Shown here one piece after another: positions 28,558-39,894 of a stretch of 64,000 bases of DNA. Every line of letters begins with the position of its first letter. Positions within the stretch are counted from its first letter, which is position 1. The notes under the pieces were generated by a model. It saw only the letters and a program-made list of their open reading frames with translations, was not told the DNA's origin and did no database searches. Both the position numbers and the translations under genes were made by a program. The stretch covers positions 62,001 through 126,000 of the forward strand of contig CAVSQM010000002.1 in assembly GCA_963730115.1 (NCBI GenBank), given 5' to 3'. Origin of the DNA: DASQFQ01 sp963730115. Lineage in GTDB: Bacteria > Actinomycetota > Thermoleophilia > Solirubrobacterales > Solirubrobacteraceae.

Positions 28558-28561
<4 letters not shown>
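27506..28561 (-). CDS. M42-family metallopeptidase (glutamyl/leucyl aminopeptidase, FrvX-like)
   Basis: 351 residues. M42 peptidases are dinuclear metal aminopeptidases that form large tetrahedral complexes in the cytoplasm. Metal and catalytic residues are visible: AIAGHIDEIGL (His-x-Asp), RSLDNRLGCY, VTQEEI (Glu-Glu, base and ligand), VVDVTFA and the final IPLRYMHSPVEM (His). The GTG start overlaps the aconitase stop. Co-transcription with aconitase and a HAD phosphatase has no obvious metabolic logic. Confidence 0.93.
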
Positions 28562-31398
<2,837 letters not shown>

Positions 31399-31422
31399 GC
31401 CTGCAGTGTCGCAGGCCAGGCC

Positions 31423-31902
31423 TCAGCGAGGCAGCTCCAGCGACCCGCCGTCGAAGCGCACGCGGACCGGCTCCGAGCCGCCCGGCGCCACCCGCCAGGA
31501 GAGCGTGAGCGGCACGTCCTGCCCCGGCTTGATGGTGGCGATCTGGCCCAGCCGGCGGCGCTCGAACTTCGAGCCCTTCACGTTCATCGACCACGGGTAG
31601 AGGCCGTGCGAGAAGCCCTGCGAGAACAGTGCGGTGTGGCGCACCGGCTTGCCGTCGGCGTCGAGGATCTGGACCCGATCGGTGTCGAGGTCGACCGCGC
31701 GCAGCGAGGCGTTGCGCAGCCGCCCTGTGAGGATGCGGTCGCGCGGCAGCTCGGGGACGAGGATCAGGCTCGGCTTCGCCTTCCACTCCAGCCGCGCGGT
31801 ATCGGTGGCGGCCTGGGTGGCGCCCCCGTCGCGGTCGCCGAGCAGGAGCAGGGCGCCGACGCCGGCCGCGAGCACGAGGATCGCCGCCAGCCCCCACCTC
31901 AT
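31423..31902 (-). CDS. Single-pass membrane or lipid-free exported protein of unknown function
   Basis: 159 residues. An N-terminal membrane helix (MRWGLAAILVLAAGVGALLLL) is followed by a beta-rich extracytoplasmic domain: LEWKAKPSLILVPELP, LRNASLRAVDLDTDRVQILDADG, PGQDVPLTLSWRVAPGG and VRVRFDGGSLELPR. This looks like a small immunoglobulin-like or cohesin-like sandwich; I do not recognise a named family. The ATG overlaps the stop of the beta-helix gene (ATGA), so the two proteins are probably made together and may work together at the cell surface. Confidence 0.75.
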   Translation of the reverse strand: MRWGLAAILVLAAGVGALLLLGDRDGGATQAATDTARLEWKAKPSLILVPELPRDRILTGRLRNASLRAVDLDTDRVQILDADGKPVRHTALFSQGFSHGLYPWSMNVKGSKFERRRLGQIATIKPGQDVPLTLSWRVAPGGSEPVRVRFDGGSLELPR

Positions 31903-33482
31903 TGCGGCGGCCTCGCCGGGGTGGTGAACCAGGTGCAGCCGGGCGGGTCGGGGTTGTCGCGCGGATCCCACGACGCGCACGGCGCCTCGAGGGCGAGCTT
32001 GGTCAGGTTGCCGGTCAGCAGGGAGCCCTGCGGACACTCCGGCAGCGAGGCGGGATCGCTCGTGATGCGCCCGCCCGGCGCCCGGTTGTCGGCCCAGCAG
32101 TTGCCGATGCCGTTCTCGTCCCAGAAGAAGTCGACGCCGTTGGGCCGGCGACGGCCGTCGTCGTAGCCCATCTGGTTCCTGAGGAACTTGTTGCCGTTGG
32201 AGGTGTCGAGCTGCTTGGCCGGGTCGTTCTCGCCGCGGACCGAGGCCGGCACCCAGAACAGGCGCACGCCCGAGCGCCAGTTGTCGTAGATGTTGTTGTT
32301 CGAGAGCACGTTGTCGTTGACCCCGTAGAGGATGAAGCCGGAGCCGACCGGGACCTGGAACTGCGGGCAGACGATCGTCTTGCGGCGCTTCTCGAACGGG
32401 GTGCTCTTGCAATAGGCGTCGCGGTCGTTGGTGAAGTAGTTCTCGTTGTTCGAGTAGACCGCGTTGGTGTCCCACTTCGAGCAGTCCTGCGGCATGCCCG
32501 GGTGGCCGGACGCGAACGAGTCGTCGGAGATGCCGGCGTTGTTGTGGTGGAACCTCGAGTTGCGGGTGAACGTGCCGTTGCCCGCCGTGCCCGAGTAGCC
32601 GAGCACGTTGTGGTGCGAGTTGACGTAGCGGATCTCGATCCCGTAGCGCTTGCAGTGGCCCTCGGGGCCGGAGCCGGGGTAGATGCCGGAGTCGCCGTTG
32701 CCGAACGCCTCGATGTGCTCGTAGAGCCCGTTGTCGGAGGCGAAGGTGAGCACGCCGTAGTTCTGCCCGTAGGGCGTGACGAGCTGGCGCAGCTTGAAGC
32801 CGTTGGTCTCGACCACGTCGACGTCGTTGAACGCTCCCTGCTCGACCCACACGTTGCGGAGGTAGAAGCCGTCGGCGCGGTCGGCGCGGATGACGTCCTT
32901 CTTGAGCCGGTCGCCGACGATCTTCACGTGGCCGGGCCGGCGCCCGAGCCCCTCCATCAGGAGGTTGCACTTGCGGTCGCACTCCCTGTCGGGGTCGGAG
33001 AGCGAGTCGCCGATGATCGCGACCAGGTTGCGCGCGTTCGGGCACTTGAACTGGTGCTCGAAGGTCGCCACCGGCGCGTCGCCGTCGTCGGGGACCTCGA
33101 ACATCGACTTGCACTTCGCCTGGTCGACCGGGACCTTGCGGCTCGGCTCCTCGCGGTAGGTGCCGGGCAGGATCTGGATGCGGTCGTTGCTCCTGGCCTT
33201 GTCGACCGCCGCCTGGATGTGGCGGAAGCGGCACTTGTCGAGCTGCCGCATGCGCGTGCGCAGCTTGCGGGCCTGGGACTCGCCGCGGAAGATCGCCTTG
33301 ATCCGCACCTCCGAGTTCGCCTTGCAGACGATCAGCGGCGTCTCGTTGTGGCCGCCGTACCTCGGCACCGATCCCTTGGCCGGATCGGGGAACTCGGTGG
33401 TGCGCTCCGGGTGGGCCGCCGCGTTGCTCGCGAACGCCGCGAAGGCGCCCAGCACGACCAGCAGCGTCCATACCCTCCTCAT
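31899..33482 (-). CDS. Secreted right-handed parallel beta-helix protein
   Basis: 527 residues. The signal peptide is MRRVWTLLVVLGAFAAFASNAAAHP. The body has repeated beta-helix coils with Asn/Gly turns, such as NVWVEQGAFNDVDVVETNGFKL, GVLTFASDNGLYEHIEAFGN, GTFTRNSRFHHNNAGISDDSF and DNVLSNNNIYDNWRSGVRLF. These are PbH1/NosD-type repeats seen in polysaccharide-active or copper-handling proteins. About twelve Cys are spread over the chain. The ATG used here gives a clean signal peptide; an upstream start would place 19 polar residues before it. It is divergent from a secreted copper protein only 47 bases away, and coupled to a membrane protein downstream. Confidence 0.82.
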   Translation of the reverse strand: MRRVWTLLVVLGAFAAFASNAAAHPERTTEFPDPAKGSVPRYGGHNETPLIVCKANSEVRIKAIFRGESQARKLRTRMRQLDKCRFRHIQAAVDKARSNDRIQILPGTYREEPSRKVPVDQAKCKSMFEVPDDGDAPVATFEHQFKCPNARNLVAIIGDSLSDPDRECDRKCNLLMEGLGRRPGHVKIVGDRLKKDVIRADRADGFYLRNVWVEQGAFNDVDVVETNGFKLRQLVTPYGQNYGVLTFASDNGLYEHIEAFGNGDSGIYPGSGPEGHCKRYGIEIRYVNSHHNVLGYSGTAGNGTFTRNSRFHHNNAGISDDSFASGHPGMPQDCSKWDTNAVYSNNENYFTNDRDAYCKSTPFEKRRKTIVCPQFQVPVGSGFILYGVNDNVLSNNNIYDNWRSGVRLFWVPASVRGENDPAKQLDTSNGNKFLRNQMGYDDGRRRPNGVDFFWDENGIGNCWADNRAPGGRITSDPASLPECPQGSLLTGNLTKLALEAPCASWDPRDNPDPPGCTWFTTPARPPQ

Positions 33483-33514
33483 CCGAACGGCAACGTACAC
33501 CACGCCGCACGCAC

Positions 33515-33520
33515 TACAGT
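33515..33520 (+). promoter_or_regulatory. -10 box of the secreted copper protein gene
   Basis: TACAGT lies nine bases before the ATG, with no Shine-Dalgarno sequence. Confidence 0.4.
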
Positions 33521-33529
33521 CTTCCGCCG

Positions 33530-34963
33530 ATGCACGCACGGATCGCGGCTGTCCTCCCTCTCATGCTTCTTCTGCTGGTGCCGGCGAGCGCCTCTGCGGC
33601 GCCGCGCGTGCAGCACCTGAAGTTCAAGTACGGCCCGGTGATCATCAAGCCGGGCCAGAACACGATCTCGCTCGACGGCGAGCGCGTGCCGAGGCCGAAG
33701 GTGCCCGGCTGGATCGTCGGCTTCCGCCCGGACCTCGAGCGCGCCAACGGCGTGATCCCGCGCGTCGACGTGCTGCACCTGCACCACGCGGTGTGGCTCA
33801 TCAACGGGCGCCCGACGTTCGCGGCCGGCGAGGAGAAGACGAACGTGCGGCTGCCGAAGGGCTTCGGCTGGCGCCACGAGCCGGATGACCCGTGGGTGCT
33901 CAACCACATGATCCACAACCTCTTGCCGAACCGGGACCGGGTGTACATCACCTACACGCTCGACTTCATCCCCGACACGTCGCCGGCAGCGAGGAACATC
34001 CGCCGCGTCAACACGCGCTGGCTCGACGTCGAGGGCGGCAAGGCGTATCCGGTGTTCGACGTCAAGCGCGGCACGGGCGAGAAGGGGCGCTTCACCTACC
34101 CGAACGACGTCCCGGGCGCCTACGGAGCCGGCGCCCCGCGCAACCAGACGCTGATCCAGCGCGACGGCGTGCTGGTCGGCACGGCCGGCCACCTGCACCC
34201 CGGCGGCCTCTACACCGACCTCTCGCTCACGCGCGACGGGCGCACCGTCAACCTGTTCCGCTCGCGGGCGAAGTACTGGGAGCCCGCCGGCGCGGTGTCG
34301 TGGGACGTGGCGATGACGGCGACGCGGCCGAACTGGCGCGTGGCGGTCAAGCGCGGCGACGTGCTCAGCGTCTCCGCCACCTATGACTCCAAGCGCGCCT
34401 CGTGGTACGAGTCGATGGGGATCATGCCCGTGTCCTTCGCGCCCGGCGCGCCGGGCGGCGTCGACCCGTTCTCGGGCAAGCTCGAGCGCCGCGGCGTCCT
34501 CACCCACGGCCGCCTGCGCGAGAACCGCAACCACGGCGGCAAGCGCGGCGGGCTCAAGGACCCGCGCACGATGACGGGCGTGGCGGCGAGCGGCGACCCG
34601 CTCGCGATCACCGACTTCCTCTACGGCCAGGGCGACCTGCTGCGCGGCGGCGCCGACTCGCGCCCGCCCGAGATCGCGCCCGGGCAGAGCCTGACCTTCC
34701 TCAACCGCGACGCGGCGCGGACGATCTACCACACGATCACCGCCTGTAAGGCGCCCTGCAACCGCACCACGGGCATCGCCTATCCGCTCGCCGACGGCGC
34801 GGCCGACTTCGACTCCGGCGAGCTCGGCTTCGGCCCCGAGGGCTTCACCGCCGCGGCCAACCGCGACACGTGGTCGACGCCGACCGACCTCGGCCCGGGC
34901 ACCTACACCTACTTCTGCCGCGTGCACCCGTTCATGCGCGGCGCGTTCCGCGTCAAACAGTGA
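33530..34963 (+). CDS. Secreted two-domain copper protein (PHM-like dicopper domain plus cupredoxin)
   Basis: 477 residues with signal peptide MHARIAAVLPLMLLLLVPASASA. Residues 80-300 carry His clusters spaced as in copper type II monooxygenases (PHM/DBM): H83, H85, H86 in VLHLHHAVW, H126 and H129 in NHMIHN, H221 and H223 in GHLHPGG, and Met296/Met299 in WYESMGIMP. The C-terminal 100 residues form a plastocyanin-like domain with the full type 1 set H401, C463, H466 and M469 (YFCRVHPFM). The combination suggests electron delivery to, or copper transfer between, the two sites. The substrate is unknown. The PHM assignment rests on motif spacing only. Confidence 0.72.
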   Translation: MHARIAAVLPLMLLLLVPASASAAPRVQHLKFKYGPVIIKPGQNTISLDGERVPRPKVPGWIVGFRPDLERANGVIPRVDVLHLHHAVWLINGRPTFAAGEEKTNVRLPKGFGWRHEPDDPWVLNHMIHNLLPNRDRVYITYTLDFIPDTSPAARNIRRVNTRWLDVEGGKAYPVFDVKRGTGEKGRFTYPNDVPGAYGAGAPRNQTLIQRDGVLVGTAGHLHPGGLYTDLSLTRDGRTVNLFRSRAKYWEPAGAVSWDVAMTATRPNWRVAVKRGDVLSVSATYDSKRASWYESMGIMPVSFAPGAPGGVDPFSGKLERRGVLTHGRLRENRNHGGKRGGLKDPRTMTGVAASGDPLAITDFLYGQGDLLRGGADSRPPEIAPGQSLTFLNRDAARTIYHTITACKAPCNRTTGIAYPLADGAADFDSGELGFGPEGFTAAANRDTWSTPTDLGPGTYTYFCRVHPFMRGAFRVKQ

Positions 34964-34995
34964 TTCGCAGGGAGGGGGTCGGGTAGGCCATTCGT

Positions 34996-36045
34996 ATGGC
35001 CGAAACCCTCTCCCCGACCCGCCTTCGCCGGCTCGCCGAGATCCAGCCCGAGGAGGGCCGCGTCCTCAGCGTCTACATGGACCTCGACCCGGCCGAGTTC
35101 GGTACTCCCTCCGCCCGCGCGACGCAGATCACCTCGCTGATCACCGACGCGCGCCACCACGTCGAGGCGCTCGGCGACCTCAGCCACGACGAGCGCAAGG
35201 CGCTCCGGGCCGACGTCGAGACCGTCCGCGAGACCCTCTCCCAGCCCGGCATCGCCGAGGACGGCACGCGCGGCGTCGCCGTCTTCGCCTGCAGCCTCGC
35301 CGGGCTGCTCGAGACGGTGCGCGCGCCGCACCCGCTGCCCGCGAAGGTCGTCGTCGACCGGACACCGTACGTGGAGCCACTGCTGCTGACCCAGGGCGGC
35401 GAGCGCTGGTGCGTGCTGCTGGCCAACCGCCGCAACGCGCGGCTGTTCATCGGCGCGCCCGACGCGCTGGAGGAGACCGACCGCGTGGAGGACAACGTCC
35501 ACTCCCAGCACCGCCAGGGCGGCTGGTCGTACCCGCGCTACGAGCGCTCGGTCGAGGAGGACGTGCGCGACCACCTCGCCCGCGTCGCGCAGGTCACGTT
35601 CGACAACCTGCAGGAGCGCCGCTTCGAGCGCCTGCTGATCGGCGCGCCGCAGGAGACGGTCGGCGACCTCGAGCGCCACCTCCACCCGTACCTGAAGGAG
35701 CGCCTCGCGGGCCAGATCCGGCTCGACGTCGAGAACGCCTCGCCCGACGAGGTCCGCCGCGCCACGGCGGAGAAGGTGGCCGAGCTCGAGGCCGGGCGCG
35801 AGGAGGAGGCGCTCGAGCGCATGCGCCAGGGCATCGGCGCCGGCGGCCGCGCCGCCGCCGGGCTCGACGAGGTGATGGGCGTGCTCGAGGAGGGGCGTGT
35901 CGAGACGCTGCTGCTCGCCCCCGGCGTCGAGGCCGGCGGAGCGATCGAGAAGGCGCTCGAGTCGGGCGCGGCGGTCATGGTCTTCCGCCACCACGGAGAG
36001 CACCTCGGCCCTCACGGCGGCATCGCCGCGCTGCTGCGCTATTGA
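34996..36045 (+). CDS. VLRF1-type archaeo-eukaryotic release-factor homologue (baeRF family)
   Basis: 349 residues. Starts TRLRRLAEIQPEEGRVLSVYMDLDP, common in bacterial aeRF1 homologues. The central eRF1 domain-2-like part has WCVLLANRRNARLFIGAPDALEE and GGWSYPRYERSVEEDVRDHL. The C-terminal domain has RLLIGAPQETVGDLERHLHPYLKERLAG and ends HHGEHLGPHGGIAALLRY. Relatives (Vms1/ANKZF1) release peptides from tRNA on stalled ribosomes; the bacterial members are predicted to do the same. Here the GGQ loop is replaced by a short Gly/Ser-rich turn (QGGWSY), so hydrolysis by that site is not assured. It is followed closely by pncA. Confidence 0.83.
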   Translation: MAETLSPTRLRRLAEIQPEEGRVLSVYMDLDPAEFGTPSARATQITSLITDARHHVEALGDLSHDERKALRADVETVRETLSQPGIAEDGTRGVAVFACSLAGLLETVRAPHPLPAKVVVDRTPYVEPLLLTQGGERWCVLLANRRNARLFIGAPDALEETDRVEDNVHSQHRQGGWSYPRYERSVEEDVRDHLARVAQVTFDNLQERRFERLLIGAPQETVGDLERHLHPYLKERLAGQIRLDVENASPDEVRRATAEKVAELEAGREEEALERMRQGIGAGGRAAAGLDEVMGVLEEGRVETLLLAPGVEAGGAIEKALESGAAVMVFRHHGEHLGPHGGIAALLRY

Positions 36046-36052
36046 TGCGCAG

Positions 36053-36595
36053 ATGGCCGCCGCGCTGATCATCGTCGACTACCAGCACGACTTCGCCCAC
36101 CCCGACGGCGCCCTGTCCGTGCCGGCGGGCGAGGAGGTGGCGGAGCACATCAACGCGCTCGCGGCCTCGGGCGACTACGAGCTCGTCGTCGCGACGCGCG
36201 ACTGGCATCCGCCCGACCACGGCTCCTTCACCGACCAGGGCGGGATCTGGCCGATGCACTGCGTCCAGGGCACCGACGGCGCTGAGCTGCACCCGGCGCT
36301 CGACACCGAGCCGCTCCACGCGATCGTCGACAAGGGCCAGGACCCGGGCACCGAGGGCTACTCGGCGTTCGACGCGACGTCGCTCGCCGAGACGTTGCGC
36401 GCCCGCGGCGTGGACACTGTGACCGTGGTCGGCCTGGCGACGGACTACTGCGTCAAGAACACCGCGCTCGACGCCCTCCGCGAGGGCTTCGCGGTGACGG
36501 TCGACAGCGCGGGCGTCCGCGGCGTCGACGTCCAGCCGGGCGACTCGCAGCGCGCCCTCGACGAGCTGGCGGCGGCGGGTGCGACCGTGGCGTAG
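36053..36595 (+). CDS. pncA: Nicotinamidase (pyrazinamidase-type isochorismatase family)
   Basis: 180 residues, normal for PncA, which hydrolyses nicotinamide to nicotinate in NAD salvage. The catalytic triad is visible: Asp in LIIVDYQHDF, Lys in VDKGQD and Cys in LATDYCVKN. Metal ligands lie in ATRDWHPPDHGSF. It is seven bases after the baeRF gene and overlaps the pcm start, so they likely share an mRNA. The nicotinate phosphoribosyltransferase gene sits on the other strand less than 700 bases away, completing the route from nicotinamide to nicotinate mononucleotide. Confidence 0.93.
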   Translation: MAAALIIVDYQHDFAHPDGALSVPAGEEVAEHINALAASGDYELVVATRDWHPPDHGSFTDQGGIWPMHCVQGTDGAELHPALDTEPLHAIVDKGQDPGTEGYSAFDATSLAETLRARGVDTVTVVGLATDYCVKNTALDALREGFAVTVDSAGVRGVDVQPGDSQRALDELAAAGATVA

Positions 36596-37223
36596 GCCAG
36601 CCGGGAAGGACGACCCGCGCGAGCGGCTGCTCGAGCGGTTGCGGCCGTACGTCTCCGACGAGCGCGTGCTGGCCGCGCTGCGGGCGGTCCCGCGCGACCG
36701 CTTCGTGCCCGACGACCTGGCCGAGGAGGCGTGGGACAACGTCGCGCTGCCGATCGGCGCGGGCCAGACGATCTCGCAGCCGCTCGTCGTGGCGCGCATG
36801 TGCGAGCTGCTGGCGCTCGGCGGCGGCGAGCGGGTGCTCGACGTCGGCACCGGCTCGGGCTACCACGCCGCGGTGCTGGCGCAGCTCGCCGACCACGTGT
36901 GGAGCATCGAGCGCCACGCGGAGCTGTCGGCGGAGGCGGGCGAGAACCTGGCCGCGGCGGGGATCGAGAACGTGACGCTCGTGGTCGGCGACGGCGCCGC
37001 CGGCTATCCCGAGCGCGCCCCTTACGACGCCGTCAACGTCGCGGCGGCGATGGGCGTCGTGCCGCGCGCGCTCACCGACGAGCTCGCCGACGGCGGGCGG
37101 CTCGTCGGCCCGGTCAACACCAGCGACCAGCGCCTCATCCTCCTCCGCCGTGGCGCCCACGGCCTCGAGCGCTCCGAGCACGAGCGAGTGAGATTCGTGC
37201 CGCTGATCAGCGCACAGGGCTGA
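36579..37223 (+). CDS. pcm: Protein-L-isoaspartate O-methyltransferase
   Basis: 214 residues. It methylates isoaspartyl residues in damaged proteins using SAM. Pre-motif region: ALRAVPRDRFVPDDLAEEAWDNVALPIGAGQTISQP (in segments), the signature of PCMT. SAM motif I is VLDVGTGSGYHAAVLA, followed by SIERHAEL and GDGAAGYPERAPYDAVNVAAA. The GTG start lies within the last 17 bases of pncA. The N-terminal 25 residues are basic and unusual; an internal start is possible. It is convergent with the pncB-like gene; ends overlap by 17 bases. Confidence 0.92.
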   Translation: MRPWRRPAGKDDPRERLLERLRPYVSDERVLAALRAVPRDRFVPDDLAEEAWDNVALPIGAGQTISQPLVVARMCELLALGGGERVLDVGTGSGYHAAVLAQLADHVWSIERHAELSAEAGENLAAAGIENVTLVVGDGAAGYPERAPYDAVNVAAAMGVVPRALTDELADGGRLVGPVNTSDQRLILLRRGAHGLERSEHERVRFVPLISAQG

Positions 37224-38302
37224 GGCGGGCGTTCGGGCGGTACTCGCGGCCGACCTTCGCGCACGGGCGGCCGTCGACCAGCACGACGTCGGCGGTGAAG
37301 TCGTTGGAGCCGCGGATCAGGGCCGAGCCGACGCCGTAGGCGTCGACCGGGACGCGCGCGGCCTCGAAGGCGCGGATGCGGTCGGCGTTGAAGCCGCCCG
37401 AGGCGACGATCCGCACGCCGGTGTGGCCGGCCTGGTCGAGCGCGTCGCGCACGAGGTGGACGAGCTCGGCGTCGACGCCCTTGGCCGCGGTCGGGCCGTG
37501 GCGCCGCTGCAGCTCGAGGTCGGCCAGCGAGTCGGAGGTGTCGAGGCGCACGCCCCACAGGTCGGGGCCGAGCGCCTCCGCGACCTCGAGCGTCGTCTTC
37601 ACCGAGTCGTTCTCGAAGTCGACGAGCACCGTGACCTGCATCTGGTGGCCGAAGTGGCGCGTGAACGCGCGCGCCGCCGCCACGGTGTCGCCGTTGAAGG
37701 CCGCGATCAGCGCGTGCGGGACGGTGCCGACGCCGCGGCCGCCCCACCACGACGCCTGCGCGTCGGTCGAGACGCCGATCGCGCCCGCCACGTGCGCCGC
37801 CCAGCCGTCGCCGGTCTGCACGAGCCAGTGGTCGTGGCGGGCCGGGAAGTACAGGATCGGCTTGCCGGCCGCCGCGTCGACGACCTCGCGGACGTTGCGC
37901 ATGACCAGGGTGCGGCGCGCCATGCAGCCGAGATAGACGGTCTCGAGGTGGGCGAACAGCGAGTAGTCGCCCTCGATCGTCATCACCGTCTCCCACGGCG
38001 CGATCTCGTCGCCCTCGTGCAGCGCGTTGACCTCGATGCCCGTCCCAGCCGTCCGCCCACGAGCCGTCGGGGCGGCGGTGGCCGGCGCACTGGTGCAGCA
38101 CGGCGACCGCCTCGTCGATCCCGCCCAGGATCGACTCCTTGCGCTGGAAGACCTGCATCAGCACCCGCGGCCGGCGCTGCTCGAGCTCGAGCGTCGCCTT
38201 CGCGTAGTTGAAGTAGACGTCGGAGTAGTAACCCTCGCGGATCTTCTCCACGGGGAGGCGGAAGACCTCTGGCGCGAGGCGCTCGCGTTCGGTGACGCCC
38301 AT
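37207..38302 (-). CDS. pncB: Nicotinate phosphoribosyltransferase, frame broken once
   Basis: The N-terminus (APEVFRLPVEKIREGYYSDVYFNYAKATLE in segments) carries the YSDVYF motif of actinobacterial NAPRTases. The second frame continues EVNALHEGDEIAPWETVMTIEGDYSLFAHLETVYLGCMARRTLVMRN (in segments), with the conserved EGDY region. The barrel follows: VLVDFENDSVKTTLEV, VRLDTSDSLADL, RIVASGGFNADRIRAFE and DAYGVGSAL. The frame changes at 38037-38043; removing one G from GACGGGCATC restores 364 residues. It makes nicotinate mononucleotide from nicotinate and PRPP, the step after PncA. A 21-bp gap separates it from the divergent SDR gene region. Confidence 0.87.
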
Positions 38303-38341
38303 CGCCGGAGTTAATCACCGTTCGTGCTAGACAACGCGGCC

Positions 38342-39082
38342 ATGTCTGAACGCTCCGCCATCGTGACCGGGGCGGCCGGAGGGATCGGCCGCGCCATCGC
38401 CGAACGACTCGTCGCCGACGGCTACGGCGTCCTCGCGGTCGACCTCAAGCCCGCCGACGACGGTCCCGGCGTGCCGTACGCCGCCGACCTGACCACCCGC
38501 GAGGGCAACCGCGGGGCGGTCGACGCCGCGCTCGAGGCGTTCGGCCGGCTCGACGCCGTGATCCCCAACGCCGGCTTCCAGCACGTGGCGCCGATCGGCG
38601 AGTTCCCCGAGGACCGCTGGGACGGCCTGATCGCGCTGCTGCTCACGAGCCCCTTCCTGCTCGCCCGCTACGCCTGGGAGCACCTGGCGAAGAGCGGCGA
38701 CGGGCGCTACGTGGCGATCGCCTCCGCGCACGCGCTCGCCGCCTCGCCCTACAAGGCGGGCTACGTGAGCGCCAAGCACGGCGTGCTCGGCCTCGTGCGC
38801 ACGCTCGCGCTCGAGGGCGCCGAGCAGGGCATCCTCGCCACCGCGGTCTGCCCCGGCTTCGTGCGCACGCCGCTGGTCGAGGGTCAGCTCGCCGACCAGG
38901 CCAAGCGCCACGGCGTCTCCGAGGAGACGGTGCTCGAGGACGTCATCCTCGCGCCGCACGCCGTCAAGCGGCTGATCGAGCCCGAGGAGGTGGCCGAGGT
39001 GGTCGCGTTCCTGCTCGGCCCCGGCGGCCGGCCGTTCACCGGCGCCCCCGTGACGATGGACATGGGCTGGACCGCGAGGTGA
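38342..39082 (+). CDS. SDR oxidoreductase, 3-hydroxybutyrate dehydrogenase-like
   Basis: 246 residues, classical SDR. The NAD motif is VTGAAGGIGRAIAERL; NNAG appears as PNAGFQHVAPIGEF; the catalytic Ser is in AIASAHALAASPYKAGYVSAKHGVLGL (in segments), giving S-Y-K with YVSAK. The stretch NAGFQHVAPIGEFPEDRWDGLIALLLTSPF (in segments) is characteristic of D-3-hydroxybutyrate dehydrogenases. The ATG at 38342 is preferred over an upstream GTG because it gives the usual N-terminus. It overlaps uppP by four bases (GTGA). Confidence 0.83.
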   Translation: MSERSAIVTGAAGGIGRAIAERLVADGYGVLAVDLKPADDGPGVPYAADLTTREGNRGAVDAALEAFGRLDAVIPNAGFQHVAPIGEFPEDRWDGLIALLLTSPFLLARYAWEHLAKSGDGRYVAIASAHALAASPYKAGYVSAKHGVLGLVRTLALEGAEQGILATAVCPGFVRTPLVEGQLADQAKRHGVSEETVLEDVILAPHAVKRLIEPEEVAEVVAFLLGPGGRPFTGAPVTMDMGWTAR

Positions 39083-39894
39083 GCGCGCTCGAGGCGATCG
39101 TCCTCGGGATCGTGCAGGGCCTCACCGAGTTCCTCCCGGTCTCGAGCACGGCGCACCTCCGCATCGTCCCCGCCTTCGCGGGCTGGGAGGACCCGGGCGC
39201 CGCCTTCACGGCGGTGACGCAGCTCGGGACGATGGCGGCGGTCCTCCTCTACTTCCGCCACGACCTGTGGCGGATCACGGTCGGCTTCCTGGCGGGGTTG
39301 CGCGACCGCGAGGCGCGCCGCACGCAGGACTTCCGCATGGGGCTCTACATCATCCTCGGCACGATCCCGATCGGGATCTTCGGCTTCGTCTTCTCCGACC
39401 AGATCGAGAACGGCGCCCGCAACCTGACGCTGATCGGCTGCACGCTGATCACGCTCGGCCTGCTGCTGGCGATGGCGGAGAAGGTCGCGTCGCACACGCG
39501 CACGCTCGACACACTGAACCTGCGCGACGGCATCATCATCGGGTTCGCCCAGGCCTGCGCGCTCGTGCCCGGCGTGTCGCGCTCGGGCGCGACGCTGACC
39601 GCCGGCCTCTTCCTCGGCCTCGAGCGCACCGCCGCCGCCCGCTACTCGTTCCTGCTCTCGGTCCCCGCCGTCGTGCTCTCCGGCCTGTTCGAGCTGCGCG
39701 ACATCGGCAGCGGCGAGCACGCCGCCGCGGTCCCCACCGCGATCGCGACGCTGTGCGCGTTCGTGGTCGGCTACGCGTCGATCGCCTTCCTGCTGCGCTG
39801 GCTCGGCAACCACTCGACGGCGATCTTCGTCGTCTACCGCGTCGGGCTCGGCGCGCTCGTGCTGATCCTCGTCGCGACCGGGACGATCAGCTAG
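39079..39894 (+). CDS. uppP: Undecaprenyl-diphosphatase UppP (BacA)
   Basis: 271 residues and about eight membrane helices. It recycles undecaprenyl pyrophosphate, the carrier lipid of cell-wall synthesis, and gives bacitracin resistance. Both active-site motifs are intact: QGLTEFLPVSSTAHLRI near the N-terminus and LVPGVSRSGATLTAGL in the middle. The GTG overlaps the SDR stop. Its end overlaps the convergent TetR gene by eight bases. Confidence 0.95.
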   Translation: MSALEAIVLGIVQGLTEFLPVSSTAHLRIVPAFAGWEDPGAAFTAVTQLGTMAAVLLYFRHDLWRITVGFLAGLRDREARRTQDFRMGLYIILGTIPIGIFGFVFSDQIENGARNLTLIGCTLITLGLLLAMAEKVASHTRTLDTLNLRDGIIIGFAQACALVPGVSRSGATLTAGLFLGLERTAAARYSFLLSVPAVVLSGLFELRDIGSGEHAAAVPTAIATLCAFVVGYASIAFLLRWLGNHSTAIFVVYRVGLGALVLILVATGTIS

